Assembly (NCBI RefSeq): GCF_014192335.1
Contig: NZ_JACHXU010000020.1
Span: forward strand, 99,053 to 163,052
DNA: 64,000 nt
Source: Aporhodopirellula rubra
Lineage (GTDB): Bacteria > Planctomycetota > Planctomycetia > Pirellulales > Pirellulaceae
Direction: 5' to 3'
Notes under the pieces: generated by a model
The model's input: the letters and a program-made list of their open reading frames with translations, nothing else
Told to the model about the DNA's origin: nothing
Databases searched by the model: none
Position numbers and translations under genes: made by a program
Shown here: piece by piece, positions 34,911 through 43,798 of the stretch
Layout: each line of letters starts with the position of its first letter
How positions within the stretch are numbered: the first letter of the stretch is position 1

Positions 34911-35975
34911 CTATGGAGTGCCGTACCGATCCGCGAGAGTTCCAACGACGTTCGCGACGGCGTCTCGATATTCAGCCGGCGAGAGGACCTCGGCGTCCGC
35001 ACCGAGGGCGAGCACCTTCGGCAACAGCTCTCGTGGATGCGAGGCGGGAACGGTCAGGATGAAATCAGTGCCCGAGATGTCGTCGTCGGCGTCGACCTCA
35101 TCAGGGGTGTTCTTGTCCGGTTCGACTGGCTCGAGAACTTGGTCGGGGTGCCATGGGTCCTCTTTGACATACGACGCCGAACGCGGGCCGAGTCGGATTT
35201 GAACCTGGGTGGATGTTTCGCCGGAGAAGATCCCGATGCTCTTGCTAAGGAATTTCGCAAGATCGACTTTGGGATCGGGTTTGAAATACTCGTCCGTGAC
35301 ACGGGCCAATTTGAAGCGATCGAGTTTCCAGTTTCGCAGACGCTCCGACGCGTCGGTGACTTCCGGGGCTGCGGCCACGACATAAATGCTGCTTTGATGA
35401 ACAGCCAACGCGTACGGTTCGATTTGGCGTCGACTCGAAGGCCGACCGACCGATTTATATTCGATCTCGACGACCCGGTGCTCGAGAATGCAGCGAGTGA
35501 TCGTCTTCAGCATTCCCGCGTGGGCAGCGTACGTCTTTGATGGAGTGCCGGAAACGTAGAGCACCTTTCGGTACCGTTGGTAGTGTTCGTAGACGCCTTC
35601 GGGAATCGCCTCTTGGACTTTGTTCCAGAACGTCTCGATGCCCTGCCAGTACTGCGTCCCCATCAGTGGCGTCAACAATTCCCGGCCGATCGCCAACGCG
35701 ATCAATTCGGTGGCAGAGAACGCGATCTCATGGACCGCGGTGTGGTTACGACCGAGGCGGTAGACCTTGCCACGTTCGACCATCTCGTTTTGGATGTCGT
35801 AGCCTGCGGCCTGCAAGGCCTCGATGTCACGCCGGACGGTACGGCCGTGCAACGTGGAGAGGCCGAGGTCTGCAACAAGGTCGTATTTCAACTCATCGAT
35901 GGTCCGCCCGAAGCGGGAGTCCTCGAGCAGTTGCAGCAACTTGTGCTGACGAATGAGCTGTTCGTTTCGTGCCAC
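34911..35975 (-). CDS. WYL-domain transcriptional regulator
   Basis: 354 aa: an N-terminal HTH_11/DeoR-like winged helix (about residues 5-75; TIDELKYDLVADLGLSTLHG, GRTVRRDIEALQAAGY), then a WYL domain (about 165-235; VVEIEYKSVG, EPYALAVHQSSIYVVAA, NWKLDRFKLA) and the WCX extension. WYL proteins sense small ligands or nucleic-acid ends and control DNA repair, phage defence or metabolism genes. It lies 104 bp after the DUF4340 gene across a strong hairpin, so it is probably transcribed separately. Target unknown. Confidence 0.9.
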   Translation of the reverse strand: MARNEQLIRQHKLLQLLEDSRFGRTIDELKYDLVADLGLSTLHGRTVRRDIEALQAAGYDIQNEMVERGKVYRLGRNHTAVHEIAFSATELIALAIGRELLTPLMGTQYWQGIETFWNKVQEAIPEGVYEHYQRYRKVLYVSGTPSKTYAAHAGMLKTITRCILEHRVVEIEYKSVGRPSSRRQIEPYALAVHQSSIYVVAAAPEVTDASERLRNWKLDRFKLARVTDEYFKPDPKVDLAKFLSKSIGIFSGETSTQVQIRLGPRSASYVKEDPWHPDQVLEPVEPDKNTPDEVDADDDISGTDFILTVPASHPRELLPKVLALGADAEVLSPAEYRDAVANVVGTLADRYGTP

Positions 35976-36042
35976 GTTGAGTCCGTCCGGTGGTGAGGGC
36001 CATACGATTCGACGGCAAGCTCCCTCGCCTGCCCGGGCTCGG

Positions 36043-36067
36043 CGGCGGGCCGGAATCCGGCCCGCCG
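36043..36067. terminator. Strong hairpin between the DUF4340 and WYL genes
   Basis: CGGCGGGCCGG (36043-36053), loop AAT, CCGGCCCGCCG (36057-36067): 11 perfect GC pairs. No T-run on either side, but it lies just after the DUF4340 stop codon and is a likely transcription or RNA-processing boundary. Confidence 0.5.
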
Positions 36068-36079
36068 ACTCGGTTCGAC

Positions 36080-38101
36080 TCAGCGAGGAGCGTTCAGACC
36101 TGGGATCTGCATCGGTCCAACCGATCCTGGGCCTGCGGGCTGTCCGGCGCCAGGAGTTGCACTGGCATCTTCCGCGGCAGTCAACAGTTCAGACCGATCG
36201 ATCCGGAGTTCTCGATAGGTCGTTTCAGGAATCACGTAATACCAATCAGCGAAACGAGCGTTGAGGTCACCGACGCGGCGTTTCGCGGCGTTCAGGCGAT
36301 CTTTTCTCGCGTCGAGCATGCGAGTGTTCTCCTTGAGAATCTTTTCTTGCTCCGCTTCGAGACGTTCCTGTTTTTCCTCGTCACTGAGGTCGGCGAACGC
36401 GATTTCGTCGGAATCTTCATCCGACGTCGCGACTGCGTCGTCCTCATCGCCTTGACCTGCTCCAGTCGCTTCGCCGCTGCCTTCGACCTCGACCTCACCG
36501 ACTTCGCTGCTAGGCGTTTCTGGTGATTCGCTCGCAGGTGTTTCCGGTGCTTCTTCGGCCGGTGGGTTCTCGGTCGCGGGTTCTTCGGACGGAGTGGTTT
36601 CCTCTACCGCTTCGGTTTCTTCTGCGGGGCTTTCTTCCGCGGGAGTCTCTTCGGCGGAGGATTCTTCCTTCATTTCCGACTCGGTCGATTCCGGCTCGTC
36701 GCTGGATTCTTCTGCCGCGTCGGCTTCCTCAGTGTCGTCTTTTGAGGTGTCCGCTTCCTCGGCCTCGGCGGGCTCTTCCGATTTCATTTCGGTGGCGGGT
36801 TCTTCGCTGGCTTCTTCCGCAGTTTCGGGCGTCTTGTTCGCTTCAACACCCAGCATTGCGGCGAGTTCTTCGATCGTTTGCGGAACCGGTTTCAGCTCGG
36901 GTGCAGGGAATTGTTCTTCGTCAACGCGGGCGGTCACCAACAGATACCGGTTGACGCCGGTGCCCGTATCGGAATCTTCCTCGCTGTCCTCGGAACTGTC
37001 TTCTTCGCTGAGTCCCGAAACGTTGCCGAATCGCAGCACGTACTCGACACCGTCATTCAACGTCACGTCGAGTTCACCGTTGGCCGAAAGGACTTCGACG
37101 GGAGCGTCGGGCCGGGCTTGGACGGGGAGGAATCCGCGATCGACGAGCGATTGGACCGCTTCGTTGTCCGACACCAGATCTTTGTCGGCGCGGAGGTTAG
37201 CACTCATGCCGTCAGGTTTGCGGACGACGTCGACGATTTTGAGGTCATCGAGCGCGTTCTTGATGTCGTTGAGCTTCTCTTTGTTGACGACTTGGCTCGG
37301 ATCCACCTTGGCTTCGACGGGATCGGCGAGCGGGTTGTCCGACGGGTATTCGAGCAATTTCTCCAGACGCCAATCGCTACCGTCGGCGGCGACCACGGCG
37401 GTGTAGTTGCGATCAATCGAAAAACCACGCGATGACATCGAGGCCGCGTAGTCTTCGATCCGCATCGATTGAATGTCGATGCTGCTGAGTTGCAGCAAAT
37501 CGTCTTCGATCCAATCTTGGAATTTGGTCGACAAGGCGGCTTCGTCGAGCTCAACGACGTAGACCGGGTCTTGTCCTGGCTTGCGGACGTAACGTCGTCC
37601 TTCTTCGTCTTTGACGGGGTTACCAATAATCAGCGACGCGAGGTCTTTTTGCGATTCATCGCGGAATGTCACGAGCCGACCGACGCCCACGTCACCAACC
37701 TCAAGGGCTTCAAGCTTGGGTTCGACAACACCGAGCGCTTCGTGGTCTTCGGCGTTACGAGTTTGCACGTCGAGAATTTGAAGGCCGACCAACGCGTTAG
37801 CGGCGTCCTTCATTTGTTCGACCGCATCGGCCGGATAACCTTTACGCGAAGGAATCGTCCACACGCCGGTTTCGCGATCGCGTCGGACCTCGAACGTGTC
37901 GACTTGGCCTTGAGCCTCGTCGAAGGAAACCATCTTCAAACTCGCTGCGGCGAGCGGATCTTTGAAGTTCTCGAATAGCTCCTTGCCCGCGGCGACGGAG
38001 AATTCTTCACGCTCCGAAGCGGGCCATGAAACGAATAGACCGACGGCTAGCATGACCGCGCCGATCACACAGAACAGTCCGGTTTTTTGTCCTTCGTTCA
38101 C
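36080..38101 (-). CDS. DUF4340 protein with long Glu-rich linker, ABC gliding-type accessory
   Basis: 673 aa from GTG 38101 (NEGQKTGLFCVIGAVMLAVG...): an N-terminal membrane anchor, then DUF4340 repeats (QGQVDTFEVRRDRETGVWTI ... SLIIGNPVKDEEGRRYVRKP ... VYVVELDEAALS), and after about residue 410 a stretch of roughly 150 residues made almost entirely of E, A, S, P and T. The end is a helical region (EEKQERLEAEQEKILKENTR) and YYVIPETTYRELR. DUF4340 proteins accompany the fused GldG-type proteins and extend into the periplasm. The frame continues upstream to 38236 without a better start. Confidence 0.82.
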   Translation of the reverse strand: MNEGQKTGLFCVIGAVMLAVGLFVSWPASEREEFSVAAGKELFENFKDPLAAASLKMVSFDEAQGQVDTFEVRRDRETGVWTIPSRKGYPADAVEQMKDAANALVGLQILDVQTRNAEDHEALGVVEPKLEALEVGDVGVGRLVTFRDESQKDLASLIIGNPVKDEEGRRYVRKPGQDPVYVVELDEAALSTKFQDWIEDDLLQLSSIDIQSMRIEDYAASMSSRGFSIDRNYTAVVAADGSDWRLEKLLEYPSDNPLADPVEAKVDPSQVVNKEKLNDIKNALDDLKIVDVVRKPDGMSANLRADKDLVSDNEAVQSLVDRGFLPVQARPDAPVEVLSANGELDVTLNDGVEYVLRFGNVSGLSEEDSSEDSEEDSDTGTGVNRYLLVTARVDEEQFPAPELKPVPQTIEELAAMLGVEANKTPETAEEASEEPATEMKSEEPAEAEEADTSKDDTEEADAAEESSDEPESTESEMKEESSAEETPAEESPAEETEAVEETTPSEEPATENPPAEEAPETPASESPETPSSEVGEVEVEGSGEATGAGQGDEDDAVATSDEDSDEIAFADLSDEEKQERLEAEQEKILKENTRMLDARKDRLNAAKRRVGDLNARFADWYYVIPETTYRELRIDRSELLTAAEDASATPGAGQPAGPGSVGPMQIPGLNAPR

Positions 38102-38239
38102 TTTTGATCGTCTTTGTTGAGGGAGTTCAGATGAGTGGAGGTCGCAAGGGTCGCGATCGGCCCACGCTCCCTGCGAGCGTGACGGCCGTTTCAGGCGATC
38201 GTCGCGTTCGACGTGAACGCGGCGACGCCGTGGCAATTT

Positions 38240-41143
38240 CTACTTCAGTCGGCTCTTGCTGATGTTTTCACGTTCACGCAGTCGTCGTGACGCGAACACC
38301 ATGATTCCGACAATCAACGGTGGGAAACACGGCAACGCAACGGCCAAGGTTTTGACTTGGTTTTGAATTGCCGTAACGTCCTGGTCAGCTTCGCGGCGGA
38401 CGTCGCGGATCTTCTGATCGCGTTCACGTTCCATCCGCTCTCGGCGAACGGCGAGCATCCGCTGTTGGTTTTCCTGCTTGATCTGGAACGCGGTGAGCTT
38501 CTCCTGCAGAACGCTCTGTGGGACTTCGCCGTCTTCGCGTTCCTCTTGCAGTTTCTCGACTTCCTCACGCAACGATTGCAGTTCGGTGTCGATCTTTTCC
38601 TGAGCAACGCGGAGTGTTTCGTCGAAGTCGGTTTGGAATTCGCGGCTTCGTTTACGCACTTGGCTGTTGGCCTGCTCTTTCCGCGCGTCGATCATCTTCA
38701 AGCTGGCGAAGTTCAGCTCGTGGTTCCGGACGTCGATGAAACTGGTGTCGCCGGTCAACCAATCAATCGCGTTGAGTGCAAAGGTCACGTTTTGCAATTG
38801 CAGTCGCAATTCCATTTGCTTCGGATCGGCTCGGATGATCAAGAACTCTGGCAAGATCACGTCCGTGTCGGCGACGTAGACGACCTTGATGCCCTTGTTG
38901 GCGTTCTCGGTGTCTTCCGATTCGCCTTCGTCGGAGCCATCGCCGCCTGATTGCGCGCCGTCATCCGACGCACCGTCTTCGATCGCCATCGCGATCGGCA
39001 TGCGAGGGTTGATGCCTTGGATTTCCTGAGCCAACGTGGCCGATCCGCTGAGGATTTGGCGAACCGAATTGGCATCCAGCGTTCCTGACACAGGGCCGGT
39101 TTGCAGCAGTGACGTGTGTTTCAGTTTGCCGCCTTCTTTGGCTTCCACGCCCCCAGCGAAGATCGCCAGGACTTGGTTGAGTCCGGCCGTGATCGGATTG
39201 TCATCGCTGAGCGATTCGCCCGGTTCAGAGGCAAGGGCCTCGTCGATGAACAGCCACAATTCGTTAGCCGCTTCGAGTGCCGGGTATGGGTTGTGTTGTT
39301 GCCATGCGAGGTCGGGGGCGTACATGCCTTGAGCCGCCGCCGAGCCGGGAACGTTCAGTTCCAGAACACTCCACAGGGTGCGGATATCGCCTTTGGGTTG
39401 AGGGCCACCGCCGCCCATGCCCATGAATCCGCCGCCCGCCTGTTTCGGGTCACCGGTAGCGGTGATGTAGGAAGCACCGACGGGACGAGGGTCTTCGAAG
39501 ATTGCCGTCGGCACGCCCGCTTGAATCGCGGTGACCAAGCGGTCGAACTGTTGCGGGTCCAGCGAGGAAGGCTGCACGGCGAGCAACGCGTCGAACATGT
39601 CAGGCGAAATCGGCGCGGTCAGATCGACCTCTTCGACTTCGTACTGTTTCGCGAGCTCATCGATCAGCGGGTGTTTGTCGATGCGTTGCATTTGCATTCC
39701 GGCCATCGAAACGCCACCCATCAGGTTCGCGTCGGACTTGACGATTCCCAATCGTTTCCGCACACCGCTGGCGACGGTGTTGATCGAGCGAACGAGTTCG
39801 TACTCGACCGGGATACCGTATTCGAAGATCGGCACGGTGACTTTTTCGAGGCCGGATCGGAACGCGGCACCGAGGATCAATTGTTTCTGTGTGTAGGCAC
39901 CTTTCTCGCGGAAGGTGCGGGTGACCGGTTCAATGCCGAATCGCTCGGCCGCGAGTGCGGCGTCTTCACTGAACAGATCGATGCCGTCATACATGTTGAC
40001 TTCGATCGTGCGGTTTCGCTTGGCCGCTTCGGCTCGGAACTCCTTGAGCAGGTTGATCAGTTCGTAGCGAGTTTGTGCGTAGAGCTCGGGGACCTCGTTG
40101 CTGATGAACGCGTCGATCACGATCGGTCGATCGTCATCGAGGTTGCGAATCAGGTTTTTCGTCGCGTCAGCCAGCGAGCTGACCTTGCCTTCGGTCATGT
40201 CGCGGCGACCGAGTTCGTGGCTGCGGAACAGCATCACGGCGCCAACGGTGAACACGACCATGGCAACGGCGCGAGCAACGTAGTGCCATGCCATTTGGTT
40301 GCCGTCCTTGCCACCGGTCCAGTGCCGACGTCCGATCAGGATCATGCAGACATACAGCGCCACCGAGGCGACCAGCATGAAGTAGATGATCGACGAGGAA
40401 CTGATCACGCCGCGGCCGAAGTCATCAAACGGGCGAGCGATGCCGCTGCCTTGGATCCATTCGGCGAACTGCTTGCTCGGGCTGACCGCTTCGGCCAACG
40501 AGGCAAACGCGAGCGGTGCGTTGAAGAGGGCACCGAGGATAAAGCCGACCGTCAGGTTACCGGTTAAGAACGACGCGATCATGCCGATCGCGATCATGGC
40601 CAATCCGACGAACCAGTAACCCAGATAGGTCGTGAAGATCAGGCCGATGTCCAAAGAGCCTTCGGTCAAAATCGCGAGCGTCGTGAACGTGCTGAGTTGG
40701 CTAAAGAGCAGCGAAGCGGTGAAAATCGACGCCGCCGCCATGTACTTACCGATCACGATGTCGAAGTCACTCGCGGGCAGCGTCAGCAACAATTCGTCGG
40801 TTCCTTGGCGTTTTTCTTCCGCCCAAATACTCATCGTGATAGCTGGGATGAACACCAGCATGATCATCGGGAACCAATAGTTAAGCTGGTCGAGCGTGGC
40901 GAGATTGGCGTTGAAGAACTCGTAAGGCCAAAACGCAGCGACCGACGTCAGGAAGACGAAGATACACAGGAACACGTAGCCCGTCGGGTTGCTGAAATAG
41001 CCGATGAAGTTTCGTTTCATCACCGCAAAAGCGGCCCGCTTGGTTCCCGCCAACAGCAGGACGATGCCGAGCAACAACAACAGGAATACTGCGTCATAGA
41101 GCAGTACACTGAGAAGGGCCATCGAAACGTAGTTAAGAGCCAT
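38240..41143 (-). CDS. ABC-2 permease fused to GldG-like periplasmic protein
   Basis: 967 aa. Residues 1-300 are an ABC-2 type permease (GldF-like; six or more helices, FIGYFSNPTGYVFLCIF, EEKRQGTDELLLTLPASD). The rest is a GldG / ABC-type uncharacterised transport domain (DADRPIVID-type start: NLIRNLDDDRPIVIDAFISN, then EYGIPVEYELVRSIN, a coiled coil near 830-930) and a last membrane helix. In Flavobacterium GldA-F-G take part in gliding and type IX functions; in planctomycetes the same set is common and unassigned. It is the second gene after the ATPase and before DUF4340. Confidence 0.9.
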   Translation of the reverse strand: MALNYVSMALLSVLLYDAVFLLLLLGIVLLLAGTKRAAFAVMKRNFIGYFSNPTGYVFLCIFVFLTSVAAFWPYEFFNANLATLDQLNYWFPMIMLVFIPAITMSIWAEEKRQGTDELLLTLPASDFDIVIGKYMAAASIFTASLLFSQLSTFTTLAILTEGSLDIGLIFTTYLGYWFVGLAMIAIGMIASFLTGNLTVGFILGALFNAPLAFASLAEAVSPSKQFAEWIQGSGIARPFDDFGRGVISSSSIIYFMLVASVALYVCMILIGRRHWTGGKDGNQMAWHYVARAVAMVVFTVGAVMLFRSHELGRRDMTEGKVSSLADATKNLIRNLDDDRPIVIDAFISNEVPELYAQTRYELINLLKEFRAEAAKRNRTIEVNMYDGIDLFSEDAALAAERFGIEPVTRTFREKGAYTQKQLILGAAFRSGLEKVTVPIFEYGIPVEYELVRSINTVASGVRKRLGIVKSDANLMGGVSMAGMQMQRIDKHPLIDELAKQYEVEEVDLTAPISPDMFDALLAVQPSSLDPQQFDRLVTAIQAGVPTAIFEDPRPVGASYITATGDPKQAGGGFMGMGGGGPQPKGDIRTLWSVLELNVPGSAAAQGMYAPDLAWQQHNPYPALEAANELWLFIDEALASEPGESLSDDNPITAGLNQVLAIFAGGVEAKEGGKLKHTSLLQTGPVSGTLDANSVRQILSGSATLAQEIQGINPRMPIAMAIEDGASDDGAQSGGDGSDEGESEDTENANKGIKVVYVADTDVILPEFLIIRADPKQMELRLQLQNVTFALNAIDWLTGDTSFIDVRNHELNFASLKMIDARKEQANSQVRKRSREFQTDFDETLRVAQEKIDTELQSLREEVEKLQEEREDGEVPQSVLQEKLTAFQIKQENQQRMLAVRRERMERERDQKIRDVRREADQDVTAIQNQVKTLAVALPCFPPLIVGIMVFASRRLRERENISKSRLK

Positions 41144-41258
41144 GGACTAAGAGCTGGGTGTGGGCAAAGGATGATGGACAGGGGGGAGGACGGGCGGGAG
41201 CCTGGGTGAGGAGCACGGGCAATCGCGATCAGCGGTGATCGCGCCGGCACCCCATGGC

Positions 41259-42065
41259 TCAGCCCTCTTTTTGACCGGTGAGTTCGTGGAACGCTTCGTT
41301 CAGGTCGCCGTGGCCGGTTGTGCGGAGGCCTTCGACATCACCGTCGTATACTTTGCGGCCTTCGTTAATCAGGATGACGCGGTCCGCCATCGCCTCGACT
41401 TCCTGCAGAATGTGCGTCGACAGTAGGATCGTTTTGGTTTCGCTGAGTTTACGCATCGTTCGGCGGACGCCGCGGATCTGGTTCGGGTCCAATCCGGCGG
41501 TCGGCTCGTCGAGAATCAACACGTCCGGTTCGTGCAGCAGAGCCTGACTCATGCCGACACGTTGCTTGAAACCTTTCGACAGTTTGCTGATCGGTTTGTA
41601 GATCACCGAACTGAGGTCACAGATGTCGATGACCTTGTCGATTTGGTCTTTCTTCTTCGAGCCCGCCAAACCGCGAGCGTCGGCGAAGAATTCGAGCATG
41701 CCCAGAGGGGTCATCTCGGGATACAGCGGTCCGTTTTCGGGCAAGTAACCGAGCCGATGGCTGCCCGCGATCCGGTCGTCCATCATATTGTGGCCGGCGA
41801 TCTTCGCGTGGCCTTCGCTCGGCGCGATGTAACCGGTGAGCATCTTCATCGTCGTGCTCTTGCCGGCACCGTTGGGGCCGAGGAACGCGACCAGTTCGCC
41901 CTTCTTGACCGAAAACGAGACGTCTCGGGCGGCCGCGAATGGTCCGTAGAATTTGCTAAGCCCGACGGCTTCAATCATCGTCGTTTCGGCCGAACGCGAA
42001 TCCGAAGACGATTTTTTGGAAAGCTCGATTGCGGCCGAATCGGTTTGGCTTGCAGGTTCTGCCAT
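41259..42065 (-). CDS. ABC transporter ATP-binding protein (GldA/ABC-2 type)
   Basis: 268 aa. Walker A GPNGAGKSTTMKMLTG, signature LSKGFKQRVGMSQALLH, Walker B DVLILDEPTAGLDPNQI and switch His in LLSTHILQEVE are all intact. The N-terminal 25 residues are a polar extension beyond the family start. It powers the fused permease encoded 115 bp downstream; together with DUF4340 they form a complete gliding-type ABC system. Confidence 0.95.
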   Translation of the reverse strand: MAEPASQTDSAAIELSKKSSSDSRSAETTMIEAVGLSKFYGPFAAARDVSFSVKKGELVAFLGPNGAGKSTTMKMLTGYIAPSEGHAKIAGHNMMDDRIAGSHRLGYLPENGPLYPEMTPLGMLEFFADARGLAGSKKKDQIDKVIDICDLSSVIYKPISKLSKGFKQRVGMSQALLHEPDVLILDEPTAGLDPNQIRGVRRTMRKLSETKTILLSTHILQEVEAMADRVILINEGRKVYDGDVEGLRTTGHGDLNEAFHELTGQKEG

Positions 42066-42248
42066 CGAGTCAAAATCCGAAATGCATGGGGAAATGGGAA
42101 ATCAGCGGAGAAAATCCGCAAAGGTTTTTTGGCTCGTGCCTACGCCAGACACTCGCCGATGGTTCGCCGAAAAAAAAGAATTCCGGGCGAACACGTCCAT
42201 CGCTCTCAACACCGGCGTAGCCGCCGGTGAAGGCTGATTCAGAACCGT

Positions 42249-42425
42249 TTAGGCGAGGCCTTCACGCTTGATAATGAAGTCCGCACCGGGAGTCATTCGG
42301 CGGAGCTTGCGTGCGGCTTCTGCTTTGTCGATCGTTCCGGCTTTGGCTCGGCTGAGCAATTTGGCGGTCTTTTTACGGCGGGCACGAAGGCGGGCGATTT
42401 CTCGGCGTCGTTCTGTTCCAGGCAT
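42249..42425 (-). CDS. Small basic protein of 58 aa, DUF6800-like
   Basis: ATG 42425 to TAA 42249. The sequence begins PGTERRREIARLRARRKKTA, continues with a basic helix (KLLSRAKAGTIDKAEAARKL) and ends RRMTPGADFIIKREGLA. About one third of residues are Arg or Lys. Small planctomycete proteins of this kind (DUF6800-type, from memory) have no known role; an RNA- or ribosome-bound protein is a plausible guess. It precedes the ABC ATPase on the same strand by about 180 bp and diverges from the DUF1080 gene. Confidence 0.7.
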   Translation of the reverse strand: MPGTERRREIARLRARRKKTAKLLSRAKAGTIDKAEAARKLRRMTPGADFIIKREGLA

Positions 42426-42599
42426 AGTCTTCTGTCAGTGGGAGTGAATGATGGGGGACACCACAATGGTGCGATCTCGGTGAGGATTATCGCGCCATGG
42501 GCGAGTTGCGAAAGGGGGCGATGCGGTGCGGGAGTCAGCGATGTGCTATTTTGCGGGAAATTCCTGCCCCACTGCCCTCCGATCCCAACCGGCAACCCG

Positions 42600-43448
42600 A
42601 TGAAAATTGATGTATTGCTGACGCCGTCTCTCGCGATTTTGTTCGCTGCCGAAATCATGTTTACGGCGGCATTCAACCTTCCCTGTGCCTACTCGCAGGT
42701 GCCGCAGGTTGATTCGGCCACCGATACCGCCGTCGGCGAGGTGCCCGGGGGCAGTGAGTCGCTGATTACCAACGACTTGGCGGCGGGGTGGACCGGTTCG
42801 CTCGCCGATTGGCGTGTCGAAGACGGAGTCCTGATTGGCACCGCGGACGGATCGCTCAAGCAGAACCGTTTCATCGTTTCGAAAACTCCACCTGTCCAAG
42901 ATTTTGAACTCAATGTCGACGTCTGGGTGAGTGAATCCGGAAACAGCGGATTGCAATATCGCAGCGAAGTGCTCGACGAGATCGGCCCAGACGTCATGAC
43001 GGGATACCAATGCGACGTCGTTGCCAAGGTGCCGAAGTACAACGGCATGCTCTACGAGGAACGCGGTCGACGGATCCTGTGCCACACCGGCGAGAGCGTC
43101 ATTACGGACGCATCGGGCCAAGGGTGGGTGCTGCCCGATGCGACTTCACCGCCGCCCGTGTTCCCCGCCGAGCAATGGCATCGATACCGGGTGGTCGTTC
43201 GAGGCAACCATCATCAGCACTGGATCGACGATACGCTCACGGCGGACCATCTCGACCTCGATCCGAAGGGACGAAGGTTGTCAGGGAAAATCGGTGCCCA
43301 GGTCCATGTCGGCCCGGCGATGGAGGTCCGATATCGGAACTTCTTTCTGACAAGATTGAGCCCCACGACAACGCCGGACGACGAAGCGGAAGTCCCCGAC
43401 AACGCGATCAAAATCGTTCCGCAGGGCGGGTGGAAGAAAAAGAAGTAG
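42600..43448 (+). CDS. Exported DUF1080 (3-keto-disaccharide hydrolase-like) protein
   Basis: 282 aa from ATG 42600 with a signal peptide (KIDVLLTPSLAILFAAEIMF ...). A single DUF1080 beta-sandwich follows: ADWRVEDGVLIGTADGS, DFELNVDVWVSESGNSGLQY, GYQCDV, WHRYRVVVRGN, IGAQVHVGPAMEVRYRNFF. The family includes 3-keto-glucoside hydrolases and has a LamG-like fold; GNSGLQYRS is its typical motif. Probably acts on plant or algal glycan parts in the periplasm. A frame opening at 42438 overlaps the 5' end of the small basic gene and is rejected as the start. Confidence 0.85.
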   Translation: MKIDVLLTPSLAILFAAEIMFTAAFNLPCAYSQVPQVDSATDTAVGEVPGGSESLITNDLAAGWTGSLADWRVEDGVLIGTADGSLKQNRFIVSKTPPVQDFELNVDVWVSESGNSGLQYRSEVLDEIGPDVMTGYQCDVVAKVPKYNGMLYEERGRRILCHTGESVITDASGQGWVLPDATSPPPVFPAEQWHRYRVVVRGNHHQHWIDDTLTADHLDLDPKGRRLSGKIGAQVHVGPAMEVRYRNFFLTRLSPTTTPDDEAEVPDNAIKIVPQGGWKKKK

Positions 43449-43798
43449 TGGCCCCCGGTCAGACGCGGCAGCCACCACGGATTCGACCCTAACGGTATTT
43501 CGCAATATTCCGGTCGCGAAGCAAATATCAACTGCCCGACCGAGGACTCTTCGGCGAACAACCGCGTGAGGTTCGCTTTTATACGTTAAGTACTTCTATC
43601 CCCGGTCTCGGTCGCGCAACTCTGTCACACACTCGTGCTGCACAGTTCGACTCCGGCAATGAGATCCGACAGCGTGAGCGGCACAACACGTTGACGGCAT
43701 CTCCCATGCGCGAGAGCTGTCCAGAATGCCAACACGCGAAATTATCATAACCGGCCGCACCTCGGTCGGTGACTCCATTGCATCGGAAGAGCTGAACG
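43449..43798. other. Intergenic region, nothing recognised
   Basis: About 350 bp between the DUF1080 and CheA-like genes. No gene, repeat or RNA motif seen; presumably carries the promoter of the CheA-like gene. Confidence 0.3.

Noticed and set aside
36594..37406. 270-aa Ser-rich plus frame
   Set aside because: Antisense of the Glu-rich linker of the DUF4340 protein (GAA/GAG read backwards gives Ser/Phe codons).
39116..40567. 483-aa plus frame antisense to the GldFG fusion gene
   Set aside because: A mirror frame caused by high GC third positions; the minus strand has all conserved motifs.
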